The notes beneath the pieces are model-generated. The model worked only from the letters and a program-made list of their open reading frames with translations, was not told where the DNA came from and made no database searches. Shown piece by piece: positions 43,099-51,653 of a stretch of 64,000 nt of DNA. Position numbers and translations under genes: made by a program. The stretch is from UBA830 sp038146925. Its GTDB lineage: Bacteria; Pseudomonadota; Alphaproteobacteria; MPNO01; UBA830. The stretch is from the NCBI GenBank assembly GCA_038146925.1, contig JAYQSP010000010.1, forward strand, positions 101,895 to 165,894, read 5' to 3'. Within the stretch, counting starts at the first letter, position 1; each line of letters begins with the position of its first letter.

Positions 43099-44094
43099 AT
43101 GTATATCGACATCTACACCCATATCTTTCCCAACGAATTCTACGAAAACATGAGCCGGGTGGCCCCGTCGCTGGGCAATATCGGCAAGCGGATGAAATCC
43201 GTCACCGAGGTCCACGATCTCGACGCGCGGTTCCGGGCGATGGACCCGTTCGGCGATTACCGTCAGATCATCTCGCTGCCCAATCCGCCGCTTGAAGACA
43301 TCACGACCCCCGAACAGGGGATCGAGCTGGCGCGCATCGGCAACGACACCATGGCCGAGATGGTGGAAAAGAACACCGACCGCTTCCCCGGCTTCGTCGC
43401 TGCGCTCGCCATGCATTCGATGGACGAAACCATGGACGAGCTGCACCGCGCGGTGACGGATCTGGGCGCGGTCGGGGTGCAGATCTTCACCAATGTGGGG
43501 GGGCGCCCGCTCGACCATCCGGATTACGAGCCCGTCTTCGCCGCCATGGCGGACTACGACCTGCCGATCTGGATGCACCCGGCGCGCACGTCCGACATGA
43601 CCGACTACGCGGCGGAGGAAAAATCCCGCTACGAGATCTGGTGGGCGCTCGGCTGGCCATACGAGACGTCGGTCGCGATGGTGCGGCTCGTGCTGTGGGG
43701 GCTGTTCGACCGCTATCCGAAGATCAAGATCCTGACGCATCATCTCGGCGGCATGATCCCCTATTTCGAGGAACGCGTCGGCGCCGGGCTCGCCGTTCTG
43801 GGCGCGCGCACGGCGGACGAGGATTATTCGAACGTGCTGTCGTCGCTGAAGCGCCCGCACGGCGAATATTTCAAGATGTTCTACGGCGACACGGCGATGT
43901 TCGGATCGTCCTCCGCGTTCCCCACCGGGATGGACTATTTCGGCCCCGATCACGTCTGTTTTTCCACCGACGCGCCGTTTGCGCCGGTGGCGGAAACGTT
44001 CGAAAGCCTGAAACGGATGGAGCTGGAATCCGACGTCCAGAAGAAGCTGTATCAGACCAACGCCGAAAAGCTGATGAACCGCAGTTTCGGTTAA
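43099..44094 (+). CDS. Amidohydrolase-2 family protein (ACMSD/gamma-resorcylate decarboxylase-like)
   Basis: A 331-residue TIM-barrel metalloenzyme. The N-terminal MYIDIYTHIFPNEFYE carries the metal-binding HxH/TH position, with a later WMHPAR, THHLGGMIPYF and STDAPF. The family includes ACMS decarboxylase, gamma-resorcylate decarboxylase and 4-oxalomesaconate hydratase-like proteins, which act on carboxylated ring or ring-cleavage products. Its place after ligAB-pobA makes a role in the protocatechuate branch possible but unproven; a repeat element and its own GGGGAGCGC site suggest separate transcription. Confidence 0.85.
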   Translation: MYIDIYTHIFPNEFYENMSRVAPSLGNIGKRMKSVTEVHDLDARFRAMDPFGDYRQIISLPNPPLEDITTPEQGIELARIGNDTMAEMVEKNTDRFPGFVAALAMHSMDETMDELHRAVTDLGAVGVQIFTNVGGRPLDHPDYEPVFAAMADYDLPIWMHPARTSDMTDYAAEEKSRYEIWWALGWPYETSVAMVRLVLWGLFDRYPKIKILTHHLGGMIPYFEERVGAGLAVLGARTADEDYSNVLSSLKRPHGEYFKMFYGDTAMFGSSSAFPTGMDYFGPDHVCFSTDAPFAPVAETFESLKRMELESDVQKKLYQTNAEKLMNRSFG

Positions 44095-44188
44095 CCGGTT
44101 CGATCCTCTCCCCCGCGGCGCATCGCCAGGCTCGTCGCGGCCTGTTATATTCGGTCGTAATTCCCGCAACGCGAAAGGGCCGGAACCC

Positions 44189-44728
44189 TTGCGTCTACAC
44201 GGTGCGATCGTGGCCACGATGGCCTGTTTGATCTTGGCTGTCGGTGTGTCGGCGGCGCCGAAGACGCTCGACCTCACCTGGGACCAGCTTGTCCCCGAAG
44301 GCAGCGGCGGGCCGGACTATACGCGTGTCTCGCCCGTCCTTCAGATCGTCAAGAGCCTGATGTCCGGCGACGCCGAACCGCCGCCGGTGGTCGCTTCGCT
44401 CGACGGCCGCGGCGTGCGTCTGTCGGGATATGTGGTCCCGCTCAAACACGAAGGGATGCGGGTCAGCGAGTTCCTTCTGGTGCCCTATGTCGGCGCCTGC
44501 ATCCATGTGCCGCCGCCGCCCCGCAACCAGATCGTTTATGTGACGGTGAAAAACCCGATCAGGGTTAGAGGGCTTTTTACCGCGGTCACCGTCACCGGTA
44601 TCATGAGCACCCGGTCGTCCGAGACCGAACTGGCCCGGACGGGTTACCGCATCGCCGACGGCGACGTCCGGCCCTACGAGGAATACCGGCGTGTCAGAGA
44701 GCTGCCCGGGCATTCCCCGGAAGATTGA
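44189..44728 (+). CDS. Exported DUF3299 protein
   Basis: A 179-residue protein with a signal peptide (LHGAIVATMACLILAVGVSAA) from a TTG start at 44189; ATG 44219 is an alternative but truncates the signal. The conserved DUF3299 core is LSGYVVPLKHEGMRVSEFLL, PYVGACIHVPPPPRNQIVYV and a GLFTAVTVTG strand. Homologues are found beside ABC/MacB-type export systems and in metal-related operons, but the function is unknown. Transcribed alone on the plus strand. Confidence 0.82.
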   Translation: MRLHGAIVATMACLILAVGVSAAPKTLDLTWDQLVPEGSGGPDYTRVSPVLQIVKSLMSGDAEPPPVVASLDGRGVRLSGYVVPLKHEGMRVSEFLLVPYVGACIHVPPPPRNQIVYVTVKNPIRVRGLFTAVTVTGIMSTRSSETELARTGYRIADGDVRPYEEYRRVRELPGHSPED

Positions 44729-44885
44729 ACCGGGTTCGACTTTCCTCGATCGCGATCCGGCTTGGTCCCCGTCTCGTGCCGCCGCCGCCGGTCCGCAGGC
44801 AGACCCCGACCGCCTGTCCGGCCAATCGCTTTGATAAAACCCTGCCGGTTCGGTTAGTATCTCTGCCAATATAGGAGAATCGACC

Positions 44886-45830
44886 ATGAGCACCGATCTG
44901 ATCACCGGGTCCTTCGTCGCCCTGATCACGCCGATGAATGCCGACGGCAGCATCGACTTCGAGGGCTTCCGCACGCTGATCCGGTTTCACGAGGAAAACG
45001 GCACGTCGGCGATCCTGTTCATGGGATCGACCGGCGAGGTCTCGATGCTCTCCCCGGATGAGCGCCACGCCATCGTGCGCGAAACCATGAAGATGCGCTC
45101 CGGCAAGATGCATTTCTATTACGGCTGCACCGGCACGACGACGGAAGGCACCATCGGTTACGTCCGGCAGGCGGCCGCCGAGGGCGCGGACGGCGCCATC
45201 ATCGCCGCGCCGGCCTATATCTGCGCGTCCAATGCCGACATCGTGCGGTTCTGCCTCGACGTCGCCGACGCGTCGACCATTCCGCTCGGCTTCTACAACA
45301 ACCCGCCGCGCGTCGGCACCGACCTCAAGACCGAGGATCTGCTGCGCCTCGCCGAGCATCCGCGCTTTACCGTGCTGAAGGAATCCACCACCCGCGTCGG
45401 CCAGGTGGCGCAAATCTGCGCCGCCAGGCCCGACATGTCGTTGATGTGCTGCTGTTCGCCCAATCTCGGCCTGGTGGTGCCGATGATGGCGCTCGGCGGA
45501 CACGGCACCGCCAACATGACCGGCAATATCATTCCCGCCGAAATGGCCGTGATCTCCACCCCGTGGGCCACCGGCGACGACGCTTTCGCCTGCCGCGAAG
45601 CGTGGCTGACCAACTTGCCGATGCTGCATTTCGCCTATTCGACGATCAATCCCGTGTCGATGAAAAGCCTGATGCGGGCCGTCGGCCTGCCCGCGGGCCC
45701 GCTGCGCAAGCCGCTGCAGCAGCTCGACCCCGCGGCGCTTCAAAAGGGTCTGGATATCTGCCGCGATCTGGAGCTGGATAAAAAATACGGCTACCGCCTC
45801 GACGGCGCGGCGGCCATCGCGGCAGAGTAG
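44886..45830 (+). CDS. DapA-family Schiff-base aldolase/lyase
   Basis: A 314-residue member of the dihydrodipicolinate synthase/N-acetylneuraminate lyase family. It has ALITPMNADGSIDFEGF, the GSTGEVSML pocket (GTTGE in DapA), LGFYNNPPRVG with the proton-relay Tyr, and the Schiff-base Lys165 in TVLKESTTR. True DapA is usually shorter and single-copy in lysine operons; the catabolic neighbours suggest an aldolase such as 4-hydroxy-2-oxoglutarate, 2-keto-3-deoxy acid or a hydratase-aldolase. Followed at 31 bp by a dioxygenase beta subunit. Confidence 0.88.
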   Translation: MSTDLITGSFVALITPMNADGSIDFEGFRTLIRFHEENGTSAILFMGSTGEVSMLSPDERHAIVRETMKMRSGKMHFYYGCTGTTTEGTIGYVRQAAAEGADGAIIAAPAYICASNADIVRFCLDVADASTIPLGFYNNPPRVGTDLKTEDLLRLAEHPRFTVLKESTTRVGQVAQICAARPDMSLMCCCSPNLGLVVPMMALGGHGTANMTGNIIPAEMAVISTPWATGDDAFACREAWLTNLPMLHFAYSTINPVSMKSLMRAVGLPAGPLRKPLQQLDPAALQKGLDICRDLELDKKYGYRLDGAAAIAAE

Positions 45831-45861
45831 GGCCATCGACGGTCTCCCGGACGCGCGCGAC

Positions 45862-46350
45862 ATGACGATCTCCACCGACCGGGCCGCGGAATTTCTGTAC
45901 CGCGAAGCCTGGTACCTCGACACCAGACGCTGGGACGACTGGCTGGCCCTCTATGCCGGGGACGCGGTCTACTGGGCGCCGGCGATGGTCGGCGACGAGG
46001 ACTGGACCGACGATCCCGACAACGACGTCAGCCTGATGTACATGGACCGCGCCGGGCTGGAGGCGCGTATCTTCCGGATCGAGGGCGGGGATTCCTACGC
46101 CACCGATCCGCTGCCGCACACGTCGCATCTGGTGACCAATGTGCTGGTCCAGGGCGAAGCGGACGGAATTACGAATGTTTCGGCGACCTGGTCGGTGCGC
46201 AGCTATGCGCGGGTGCGCGGCGCGGTCACGCGCGGCGGGCTGTACGAATACGGCCTGCGCGAAACCGGCGACGGAATCCGCATCGCGCGGAAGAAAATCT
46301 TCATCCACGACGACCGGATCGTCGGACCGATCGATATCTACAATATCTGA
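45862..46350 (+). CDS. Aromatic-ring-hydroxylating dioxygenase beta subunit, orphan
   Basis: A 162-residue NTF2-like small subunit of Rieske dioxygenases: RAAEFLYREAWYLDTRRWDDWLALY at the N-terminus, VSLMYMDRAGLEARIFRI and RRGGLYEYGLR-type strands. It structurally supports the catalytic alpha subunit, which is not next to it and not in the window. It is 31 bp after the DapA-like gene and probably co-transcribed with it. DapA-like hydratase-aldolases occur with Rieske dioxygenases in polycyclic-aromatic pathways, so the pairing is meaningful. Confidence 0.87.
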   Translation: MTISTDRAAEFLYREAWYLDTRRWDDWLALYAGDAVYWAPAMVGDEDWTDDPDNDVSLMYMDRAGLEARIFRIEGGDSYATDPLPHTSHLVTNVLVQGEADGITNVSATWSVRSYARVRGAVTRGGLYEYGLRETGDGIRIARKKIFIHDDRIVGPIDIYNI

Positions 46351-46387
46351 CCGGCCGGATACGTTCGCAATCCGCTAAGGCGGAATC

Positions 46388-46462
46388 GCACCGGCCCGCT
46401 CCCCTTCCGGCCACCCATGGAATTATCGTTATGGATGGCCGGGAGAGATAGCGGGTCGGTGC
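46388..46462. terminator. Long imperfect palindrome between convergent genes
   Basis: GCACCGGCCCGCT (46388-46400) pairs with AGCGGGTCGGTGC (46450-46462), one mismatch, and CCGGCCACCCAT (46407-46418) with ATGGATGGCCGG (46431-46442), one mismatch, around a 12-base AT-rich loop. It lies between the dioxygenase beta subunit and the cyclase gene, which converge. It lacks a U-run, so it may act as an mRNA-stabilising or REP-like element as much as a terminator. Confidence 0.6.
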
Positions 46463-46480
46463 CGCCGGTATAAGACTCCC

Positions 46481-47452
46481 CTAGCGGCAGATCGCGACAA
46501 CCCGTGCCGGGGCGCCGGTGGCGGATGTCAGCCGGATGGCGCCGGCGATCAGCGTGCAGTTGCCGGATTCGTTCGCGAGCTGCCCCGTGCCGGCGCCGTT
46601 CTCCAGCAGCTTCCAGCCGCGCGTCAGGCCGAGCTGATGGGCGTACCAGCCGTCGCCGAACGGATTCTTGCCGTCGGATCCGCGCCCGGATTCGCCTGAA
46701 TCGATCGACAGATTGTCCATCATGATCCCGTTGATGCGCACGCCCTTGCGGTTCTCGATCTCGATCAGCTTTTCGACCGCCGCCTTGCCGAATCCCGGAT
46801 AGTTCAAACCGTTGATATAGGGGTGCAGGAACGGTTCCTGGGGCGGGTCACCGACGAAAAGCCTGTCCCAGCCGGAATGGACGACGATCCAGGCACGATC
46901 GACGATTTTGTCGGCGACCTTCTCGATGTCGTCGGCCAGCACGGTCGCGCCGGTGGCTTCGCCGAAATTGGTCACGGCGGGGTTGGGCGACGGCTTGCCG
47001 CCGTTCTTGGCGAGTTCCTTCGCCACCCGGTCCGAGATATCGATATAGACGACCGGCCCGATGATATCGCGCAGCGTGTATTCCTCGACCGAGCGCTTGT
47101 CCGCGTTCGCCGCCTTGTCGTTGTTCAGATAATGGTCGGTGGAATCCAGATGGGTGGTGTAGTGCTCGTCGAAGTGGAACCAGCCCCATTGAAAGAAGCC
47201 CGTCTGGGTCTTGAAAGGGTCCTTTATTTTCCGCGTTGCCTGAAATCCGAAGCTCGCCACCGCCATGGAATTTTTGAACGGCTTGGACAGATCCGGTTTC
47301 GTGATGTCGCCTCCGGTGGGCGCGAACATCGGGATCGCATGGGTGAAATCGTAGTAGCGCACGCCGTCGATGGTGGTCTGGGCGACGGCGGATGCGGTGC
47401 CCGCCACTGTCAGCGCCGCGGCGGCGAGTGTTGTCCGGAAGGTACCTTTCAT
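46481..47452 (-). CDS. Exported cyclase-family (kynurenine formamidase-like) hydrolase
   Basis: A 323-residue protein with a signal peptide (GTFRTTLAAAALTVAGTASAVAQ). The metal motif is HYTTHLDSTDHY, a variant of HxGTHxDxPxH in cyclases and arylformamidases; WIVVHSGWDRL and FGDGWYAHQLGL follow. ATG 47452 is preferred because AGGAGG lies seven bases upstream. It would hydrolyse an amide or lactone in the periplasm, or cyclise a small metabolite. It is the terminal gene of a minus-strand run behind a VOC gene and an HpcH aldolase. Confidence 0.87.
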   Translation of the reverse strand: MKGTFRTTLAAAALTVAGTASAVAQTTIDGVRYYDFTHAIPMFAPTGGDITKPDLSKPFKNSMAVASFGFQATRKIKDPFKTQTGFFQWGWFHFDEHYTTHLDSTDHYLNNDKAANADKRSVEEYTLRDIIGPVVYIDISDRVAKELAKNGGKPSPNPAVTNFGEATGATVLADDIEKVADKIVDRAWIVVHSGWDRLFVGDPPQEPFLHPYINGLNYPGFGKAAVEKLIEIENRKGVRINGIMMDNLSIDSGESGRGSDGKNPFGDGWYAHQLGLTRGWKLLENGAGTGQLANESGNCTLIAGAIRLTSATGAPARVVAICR

Positions 47453-47524
47453 CTGAAGCCTCCTGTGATTTTTCATGTCGTTCGAGACGATTATAGGGGC
47501 CGGGATGCCGCTGGCCAGTCTCTC

Positions 47525-48409
47525 CTATCCGGCATACGGCAGCGCCCAGGACCGGGTTTCGTGCCCGGCGCCGAATTGCTGATTGGTCTGGTCCGGATTG
47601 CGGTTGACCAGCGGGCGCGCGAACAGCGGATGGGTCAGCGAGCGCATTTCGTGATCCAGGGTGAACAGCACCTCGCCCGTATCGGGGTCGACGATGTCCT
47701 CGAACCGGTACTGGTGCTGGCTGCTTTCTTCCGACACCAGCCCGCGGTCGAGCAGCTTTTCGTATGGCCCGGAAAAATCGGCGATGTAAATCTGGATATG
47801 ATGCCCGTCGAACGGCGCGATCTTGCCCGCTGTTTCGCGAAACACCAGTTCCTGGTTGTCGCCCACCTGCACATGCGCCGCCCTGCCGCCGCCGGCCCGG
47901 CTGATCCGCGACGGCGCGCCGACGATGTCGCGGTAGAACCGCGCGATGCCGTCGGCGTTGCCTTTCGGCACGCCGAATTCGACATAGACGATCCCCAGCG
48001 CCGTGCGGCCGAAGCGCTTGGACGGCGTGTGGATGCGGAATCTGTTTCCCCACGGGCAGGTCGCGGACACGTAGCCTTTTTCGACCCTGAACGAGAATTT
48101 CGTCCCTTTCAGCATCTGTTTGACGCCCGCCAGCCGCTTCAGCAGGCCCTTGCGGTCCGGGATGACCATGCCGATCGTGCCGCGCACCACCAGCGGGTCG
48201 TTCGTCGGCAGGTGAAACTGGGTGCGCCCCGCATTGACCCACATATTGGTGACGCTGGTGACGAGATACGGATCGCGGGTCAGCCCCAGCCCGGCGATAT
48301 AGAACAGCGTGGCCAGCCGCTGGTCCGGAATGCAGACATTGACGTGTTCCAGCGCGACGACGTTGCCGATATCTTCCCTGCGCCGGTCGTATTTCTGTCC
48401 CTTCGCCAT
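47525..48409 (-). CDS. VOC-superfamily protein (two-domain glyoxalase fold)
   Basis: A 294-residue VOC protein. VVALEHVNVCIPDQRLATLFY begins the first module and LGIVYVEFGVPKGNADGIARFY the second; His residues such as those in FDGHHIQIYIADF are in metal positions. The family includes extradiol dioxygenases, epimerases and glyoxalases, and the exact activity is unclear. GGGGAGGACGCG precedes the ATG. An 11-bp tandem repeat lies between this start and the upstream aldolase gene. Confidence 0.8.
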   Translation of the reverse strand: MAKGQKYDRRREDIGNVVALEHVNVCIPDQRLATLFYIAGLGLTRDPYLVTSVTNMWVNAGRTQFHLPTNDPLVVRGTIGMVIPDRKGLLKRLAGVKQMLKGTKFSFRVEKGYVSATCPWGNRFRIHTPSKRFGRTALGIVYVEFGVPKGNADGIARFYRDIVGAPSRISRAGGGRAAHVQVGDNQELVFRETAGKIAPFDGHHIQIYIADFSGPYEKLLDRGLVSEESSQHQYRFEDIVDPDTGEVLFTLDHEMRSLTHPLFARPLVNRNPDQTNQQFGAGHETRSWALPYAG

Positions 48410-48427
48410 CGCGTCCTCCCCTTCGCG

Positions 48428-48493
48428 TCAGTCCCCGATCAATCCCCGGTCAATCCCCGGTCAATCCCCGGTCAATCCCCGGTCAATTCCTGG
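48428..48493. repeat. Six-unit 11-bp tandem repeat
   Basis: TCAATCCCCGG is repeated four times exactly (48439-48482), flanked by a diverged unit on each side (48428-48438 and 48483-48493). On the minus strand each unit reads GGGGATTGACC and carries a TGA. The last unit includes the aldolase stop codon (48483-48485). Units are not separated by spacers, so it is not a CRISPR. Confidence 0.95.
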
Positions 48494-49250
48494 TCAGTTT
48501 GGTCGCCGCCAGCATCGCGTTGGCGCTGGCCATCATGTGGCGGAATTCGCTCGACAGGGTGACAAGGTCGAACCCCTTGTCGACCATCTCGTTCGCGTAG
48601 TCCGCGGACATGCAGTGAATGCCGGCCTTGATGCCGTTGGCGTGCGCAACCGCCAGCGTTTGATCTATCCGTTCCATCACGTCCGGCGCGCGCTGGTCGC
48701 CGCCCGGGCCGCCGCCGATCGACACCGACAGGTCCGACGGCCCGATATAGACCGCGTCCAGGCCCTGCACCGAACAGATGCCGTCCAGGTTGTCGACCGC
48801 TTCCTGGGTTTCGATCATCGCGAAGGTCAGCACGGTTTGGTCGGCGTGATCGTGATAATCCGCGCCGGCATAGAACACGGCCCGGATCGGCCCGGTTGAC
48901 CGGTATCCGCGCGGCGCGTAGCGGCACGCGCCGACGAAGCGCTCGCATTCCTCGGCCGTGTTGATCATCGGGCAGACGACGCCATAGGCGCCCGCGTCCA
49001 GCGATTTCATGATGATCGCCGGGTCGTTCCACGGCACCCGCACCATCGGCGCCGGGTCGTAGCGCGACATGCCCTGCAGCATCGGCACCAGATCGCCGTA
49101 ATCGTTGACGCCGTGCTGCATGTCCACCGTCACGCCGTCCCAGCCCAGCGACGCCATGACCTCCGCCGTGAAGGAGCCGGGCGTGCTCAGGAACACGTTG
49201 ACGGCGGCGCGGCCCTCGTCCCAGGCGGTTTTGATCTTGTTCGGTCGCAT
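48483..49250 (-). CDS. HpcH/HpaI-type class II aldolase
   Basis: A 255-residue Mg/Mn-dependent aldolase that splits 4-hydroxy-2-oxo acids to pyruvate and an aldehyde, the final step of many meta-cleavage pathways. Signatures: GVTVDMQHGVNDYGDLVPML (base His), MIETQEAVDN (metal Glu), GLDAVYIGPSDLSVSIGGGP (metal Asp). ATG 49250 follows GGGGAGGAAACGC; an in-frame ATG at 49295 would add 15 unlikely residues. The tandem repeat overlaps its final codons and stop. Confidence 0.9.
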   Translation of the reverse strand: MRPNKIKTAWDEGRAAVNVFLSTPGSFTAEVMASLGWDGVTVDMQHGVNDYGDLVPMLQGMSRYDPAPMVRVPWNDPAIIMKSLDAGAYGVVCPMINTAEECERFVGACRYAPRGYRSTGPIRAVFYAGADYHDHADQTVLTFAMIETQEAVDNLDGICSVQGLDAVYIGPSDLSVSIGGGPGGDQRAPDVMERIDQTLAVAHANGIKAGIHCMSADYANEMVDKGFDLVTLSSEFRHMMASANAMLAATKLTRN

Positions 49251-49360
49251 GCGTTTCCTCCCCGCGAATTTTATCTGTCTTACACCGTTCGGCAAGCGAG
49301 GGGGAGAGGGCGTCGTCCGCAGATTGACGCGCGGCGGGCGACCTGCGTATCTGATTTGCC

Positions 49361-50272
49361 ATGCAGCTGAAAAATCCCATCCGCATGGTCGAGGAGATGG
49401 AAAGCATCTCGCCGACCGTGCGCGGTATCATCCTCGCCATCGCCTCCGGCGCGTTCTTCGCGACGATGCACGGGTCGGTCCGGCTGCTGTCGCGCGATCT
49501 GGATGCGATGGAGATCGCGTTTTTCCGGGCGTTTTTCGGTTTCGTCTTTTTCGCGCCCATCCTGCTGCGCACGCGGCTGACGGTGCTGCGGACGTCGCGG
49601 CTGCCGCTTCACATGCTGCGCGGGCTGTTCAACGGGGCGTCGCTGCTGCTGTGGTTCACGGCGCTCAGCATGGTGCCGCTGGGCGATGCGACGGCGCTGT
49701 CGCTGATGGGGCCGCTGTTCGTCGCGATGGGGGCGATGTTCATTCTGGGCGAAAGCGTGCACGGCCCGCGGTGGGTCGCGCTCGTCATCGGGTTCGCCGG
49801 CGCGCTGGTCATCGTCCGGCCCGGGTTCCAGGAAATCAATCTCGGCATGATCCTGGTGCTGGTCTCCATGCTGTTCGTGACCTGCTCCAAGCTGATCGCG
49901 AAATCCCTGTCGCGCACCGATTCACCGTCCACGATCGTCGCCTATCTGTCGCTGACGATGATGGTGCCGTCCGGCGTGGCGCTGTTTTTCGTGTGGCAGA
50001 CGCCGACGCTGACGCAGCTGCTGTTCATGGTCGCCATCGGTTTCATGGGGAGCTGCGGCCACATGCTGCTGACGACGGCCTACAAGATCGCCGATATTTC
50101 GGCGGTGGAGCCGGTTGTGTTCGCGCGTCTCGTCTGGGCGGCGATCGTCGGCTGGTTCATGTTCGCCGAATTTCCGGGTCTCTGGATCTGGATCGGCGGC
50201 GCGCTGATCGTCGCCGCCTCGACCTGGCTGGCGCGGCACGAATCCCGCGAACGCCGGAACAAAAAATCCTAG
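49361..50272 (+). CDS. EamA/DMT-family transporter
   Basis: A 303-residue inner-membrane protein with about ten hydrophobic helices in two EamA repeats (for example GIILAIASGAFFATMHGS and FFGFVFFAPILL in the first, IGFMGSCGHMLLTTAYK and IGGALIVAASTWLA in the second). This subgroup of drug/metabolite transporters exports small metabolites or amino acids. The AVEPVVFARLVWAAIVGWFMF helix is typical. It is a monocistronic plus-strand gene; substrate unknown. Confidence 0.88.
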   Translation: MQLKNPIRMVEEMESISPTVRGIILAIASGAFFATMHGSVRLLSRDLDAMEIAFFRAFFGFVFFAPILLRTRLTVLRTSRLPLHMLRGLFNGASLLLWFTALSMVPLGDATALSLMGPLFVAMGAMFILGESVHGPRWVALVIGFAGALVIVRPGFQEINLGMILVLVSMLFVTCSKLIAKSLSRTDSPSTIVAYLSLTMMVPSGVALFFVWQTPTLTQLLFMVAIGFMGSCGHMLLTTAYKIADISAVEPVVFARLVWAAIVGWFMFAEFPGLWIWIGGALIVAASTWLARHESRERRNKKS

Positions 50273-50312
50273 ATTATTGGACGGCGCCGGCCCGCGCCAG
50301 CGGATAAAAAAG

Positions 50313-51581
50313 CTAAACCGCCTGCCAGCCGATGTCGCGGCGGCAGAACCCGCCGGGCCAGTCGATACGGTCGACCGCCTTGTAGGCGCGTTCCTGGGCT
50401 TCCGCGATGGTGCTGCCGTTGGCCGTCACGTTCAGCACCCGGCCGCCCGTGGCGACGGTCTCGCCGGCCTCGTTCGTACCGGTGCCGGCATGGAAGATCA
50501 GCGTCCCGGCGATCTTGCCGGCCTTGTCCAGCTCCCTGATGACCGTGCCTTTTTCATATGACCCGGGATAGCCGTTGCTCGCCATCACGACCGTCAGCGC
50601 CGCCTCGTCGAACCAGCGCAGGTCGAAATCCTTCAGCTCGCCGTCGCAGGCGGCGATCAGCGCCGGCACCAGGTCCGACATCAGCCGCGTCATCAGCACC
50701 TGGCATTCGGGGTCGCCGAACCGGACATTGTATTCGACCAGCTTGGGGCCCTCGTTGGTGAGCATCAGCCCGGCATATAAAACCCCCCGATAGGGTTTGC
50801 CGTCCGCCTTCATGCCCGCGACCGTCGGCAGGATGATCTTCTCCATCACGGTGGCGGCGATGTCGTCGGTCACCACCGGCGCTGGCGAATAGGCCCCCAT
50901 GCCGCCGGTGTTGGGGCCGGTATCGCCGTCGCCGACGCGCTTGTGATCCTGGGCGGAGGCGAGCGGCAGGGCGTTTTCGCCGTCGACCAGCGCGAAAAAG
51001 CTGGCCTCGACGCCCTCCATGAATTCCTCGACGACGATTTCGGCGCCGGCGTCGCCGAACGCGCCGCCGGTCAGCATGTCGTCGACCGCCCGATGCGCCT
51101 GGTCGACCGTCTCGCAGATGATCACGCCCTTGCCGGCGGCGAGCCCGTCGGCCTTGACCACGATGGGTGCGCCGCGCGCATCGATAAACTCCTTGGCGGG
51201 GCCGGGCTCGGTGAACCGTCCGTAGGCCGCGGTCGGGATATCGTAGCGGGCGCAGAGGTCCTTCATATAGCCCTTGGAGCCTTCGAGGATCGCGGCCTCG
51301 GCGCTGGGACCGAAGGCGCGGATGCCTTTTTCCTGCAGCCGGTCGGCCAGCCCCAGCACCAGCGGGGCTTCCGGGCCGATCACGACCAGCTCGACCTCGT
51401 TGTCGACCGCAAATGCCACCAGGGCGTCCACGTCTTCCGCGCCGATATCGACGCACTCGGCGTCCTGGGCGATGCCGGCATTGCCCGGCGCGCACCACAG
51501 CTGATCGACTAGCGGGGACCCCGAGATCGTCCAGCACAGGGCGTGTTCCCGTCCGCCGCCCCCGACGACTAGTACTTTCAT
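50313..51581 (-). CDS. purD: Phosphoribosylamine-glycine ligase PurD
   Basis: Second step of purine synthesis. The 422-residue ATP-grasp enzyme begins MKVLVVGGGGREHALCWTI and has VVIGPEAPLVLGLADRL, IVVKADGLAAGKGVI (ATP site), TGGMGAYSPAPV and VEYNVRFGDPECQVL. ATG 51581 is the family start; the open frame upstream overlaps xseA and is not real. It diverges from xseA, an arrangement familiar in alphaproteobacteria. Confidence 0.96.
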   Translation of the reverse strand: MKVLVVGGGGREHALCWTISGSPLVDQLWCAPGNAGIAQDAECVDIGAEDVDALVAFAVDNEVELVVIGPEAPLVLGLADRLQEKGIRAFGPSAEAAILEGSKGYMKDLCARYDIPTAAYGRFTEPGPAKEFIDARGAPIVVKADGLAAGKGVIICETVDQAHRAVDDMLTGGAFGDAGAEIVVEEFMEGVEASFFALVDGENALPLASAQDHKRVGDGDTGPNTGGMGAYSPAPVVTDDIAATVMEKIILPTVAGMKADGKPYRGVLYAGLMLTNEGPKLVEYNVRFGDPECQVLMTRLMSDLVPALIAACDGELKDFDLRWFDEAALTVVMASNGYPGSYEKGTVIRELDKAGKIAGTLIFHAGTGTNEAGETVATGGRVLNVTANGSTIAEAQERAYKAVDRIDWPGGFCRRDIGWQAV

Positions 51582-51653
51582 GCAACCGGTCTCCGTTTTT
51601 CTTTCGATGTCATTGGCATACGACTCATCTGATGACATAGAATGCGAATCGTC

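Noticed and set aside
48428..48493. CRISPR array
   Set aside because: The units are 11 bp, contiguous and without spacers, and no cas gene is present; it is a minisatellite.
46823..48562. A 579-residue plus-strand open frame across the cyclase and VOC genes
   Set aside because: Antisense shadow of two supported genes; the sequence is Arg/Asp/Val-rich low-complexity with no domain.
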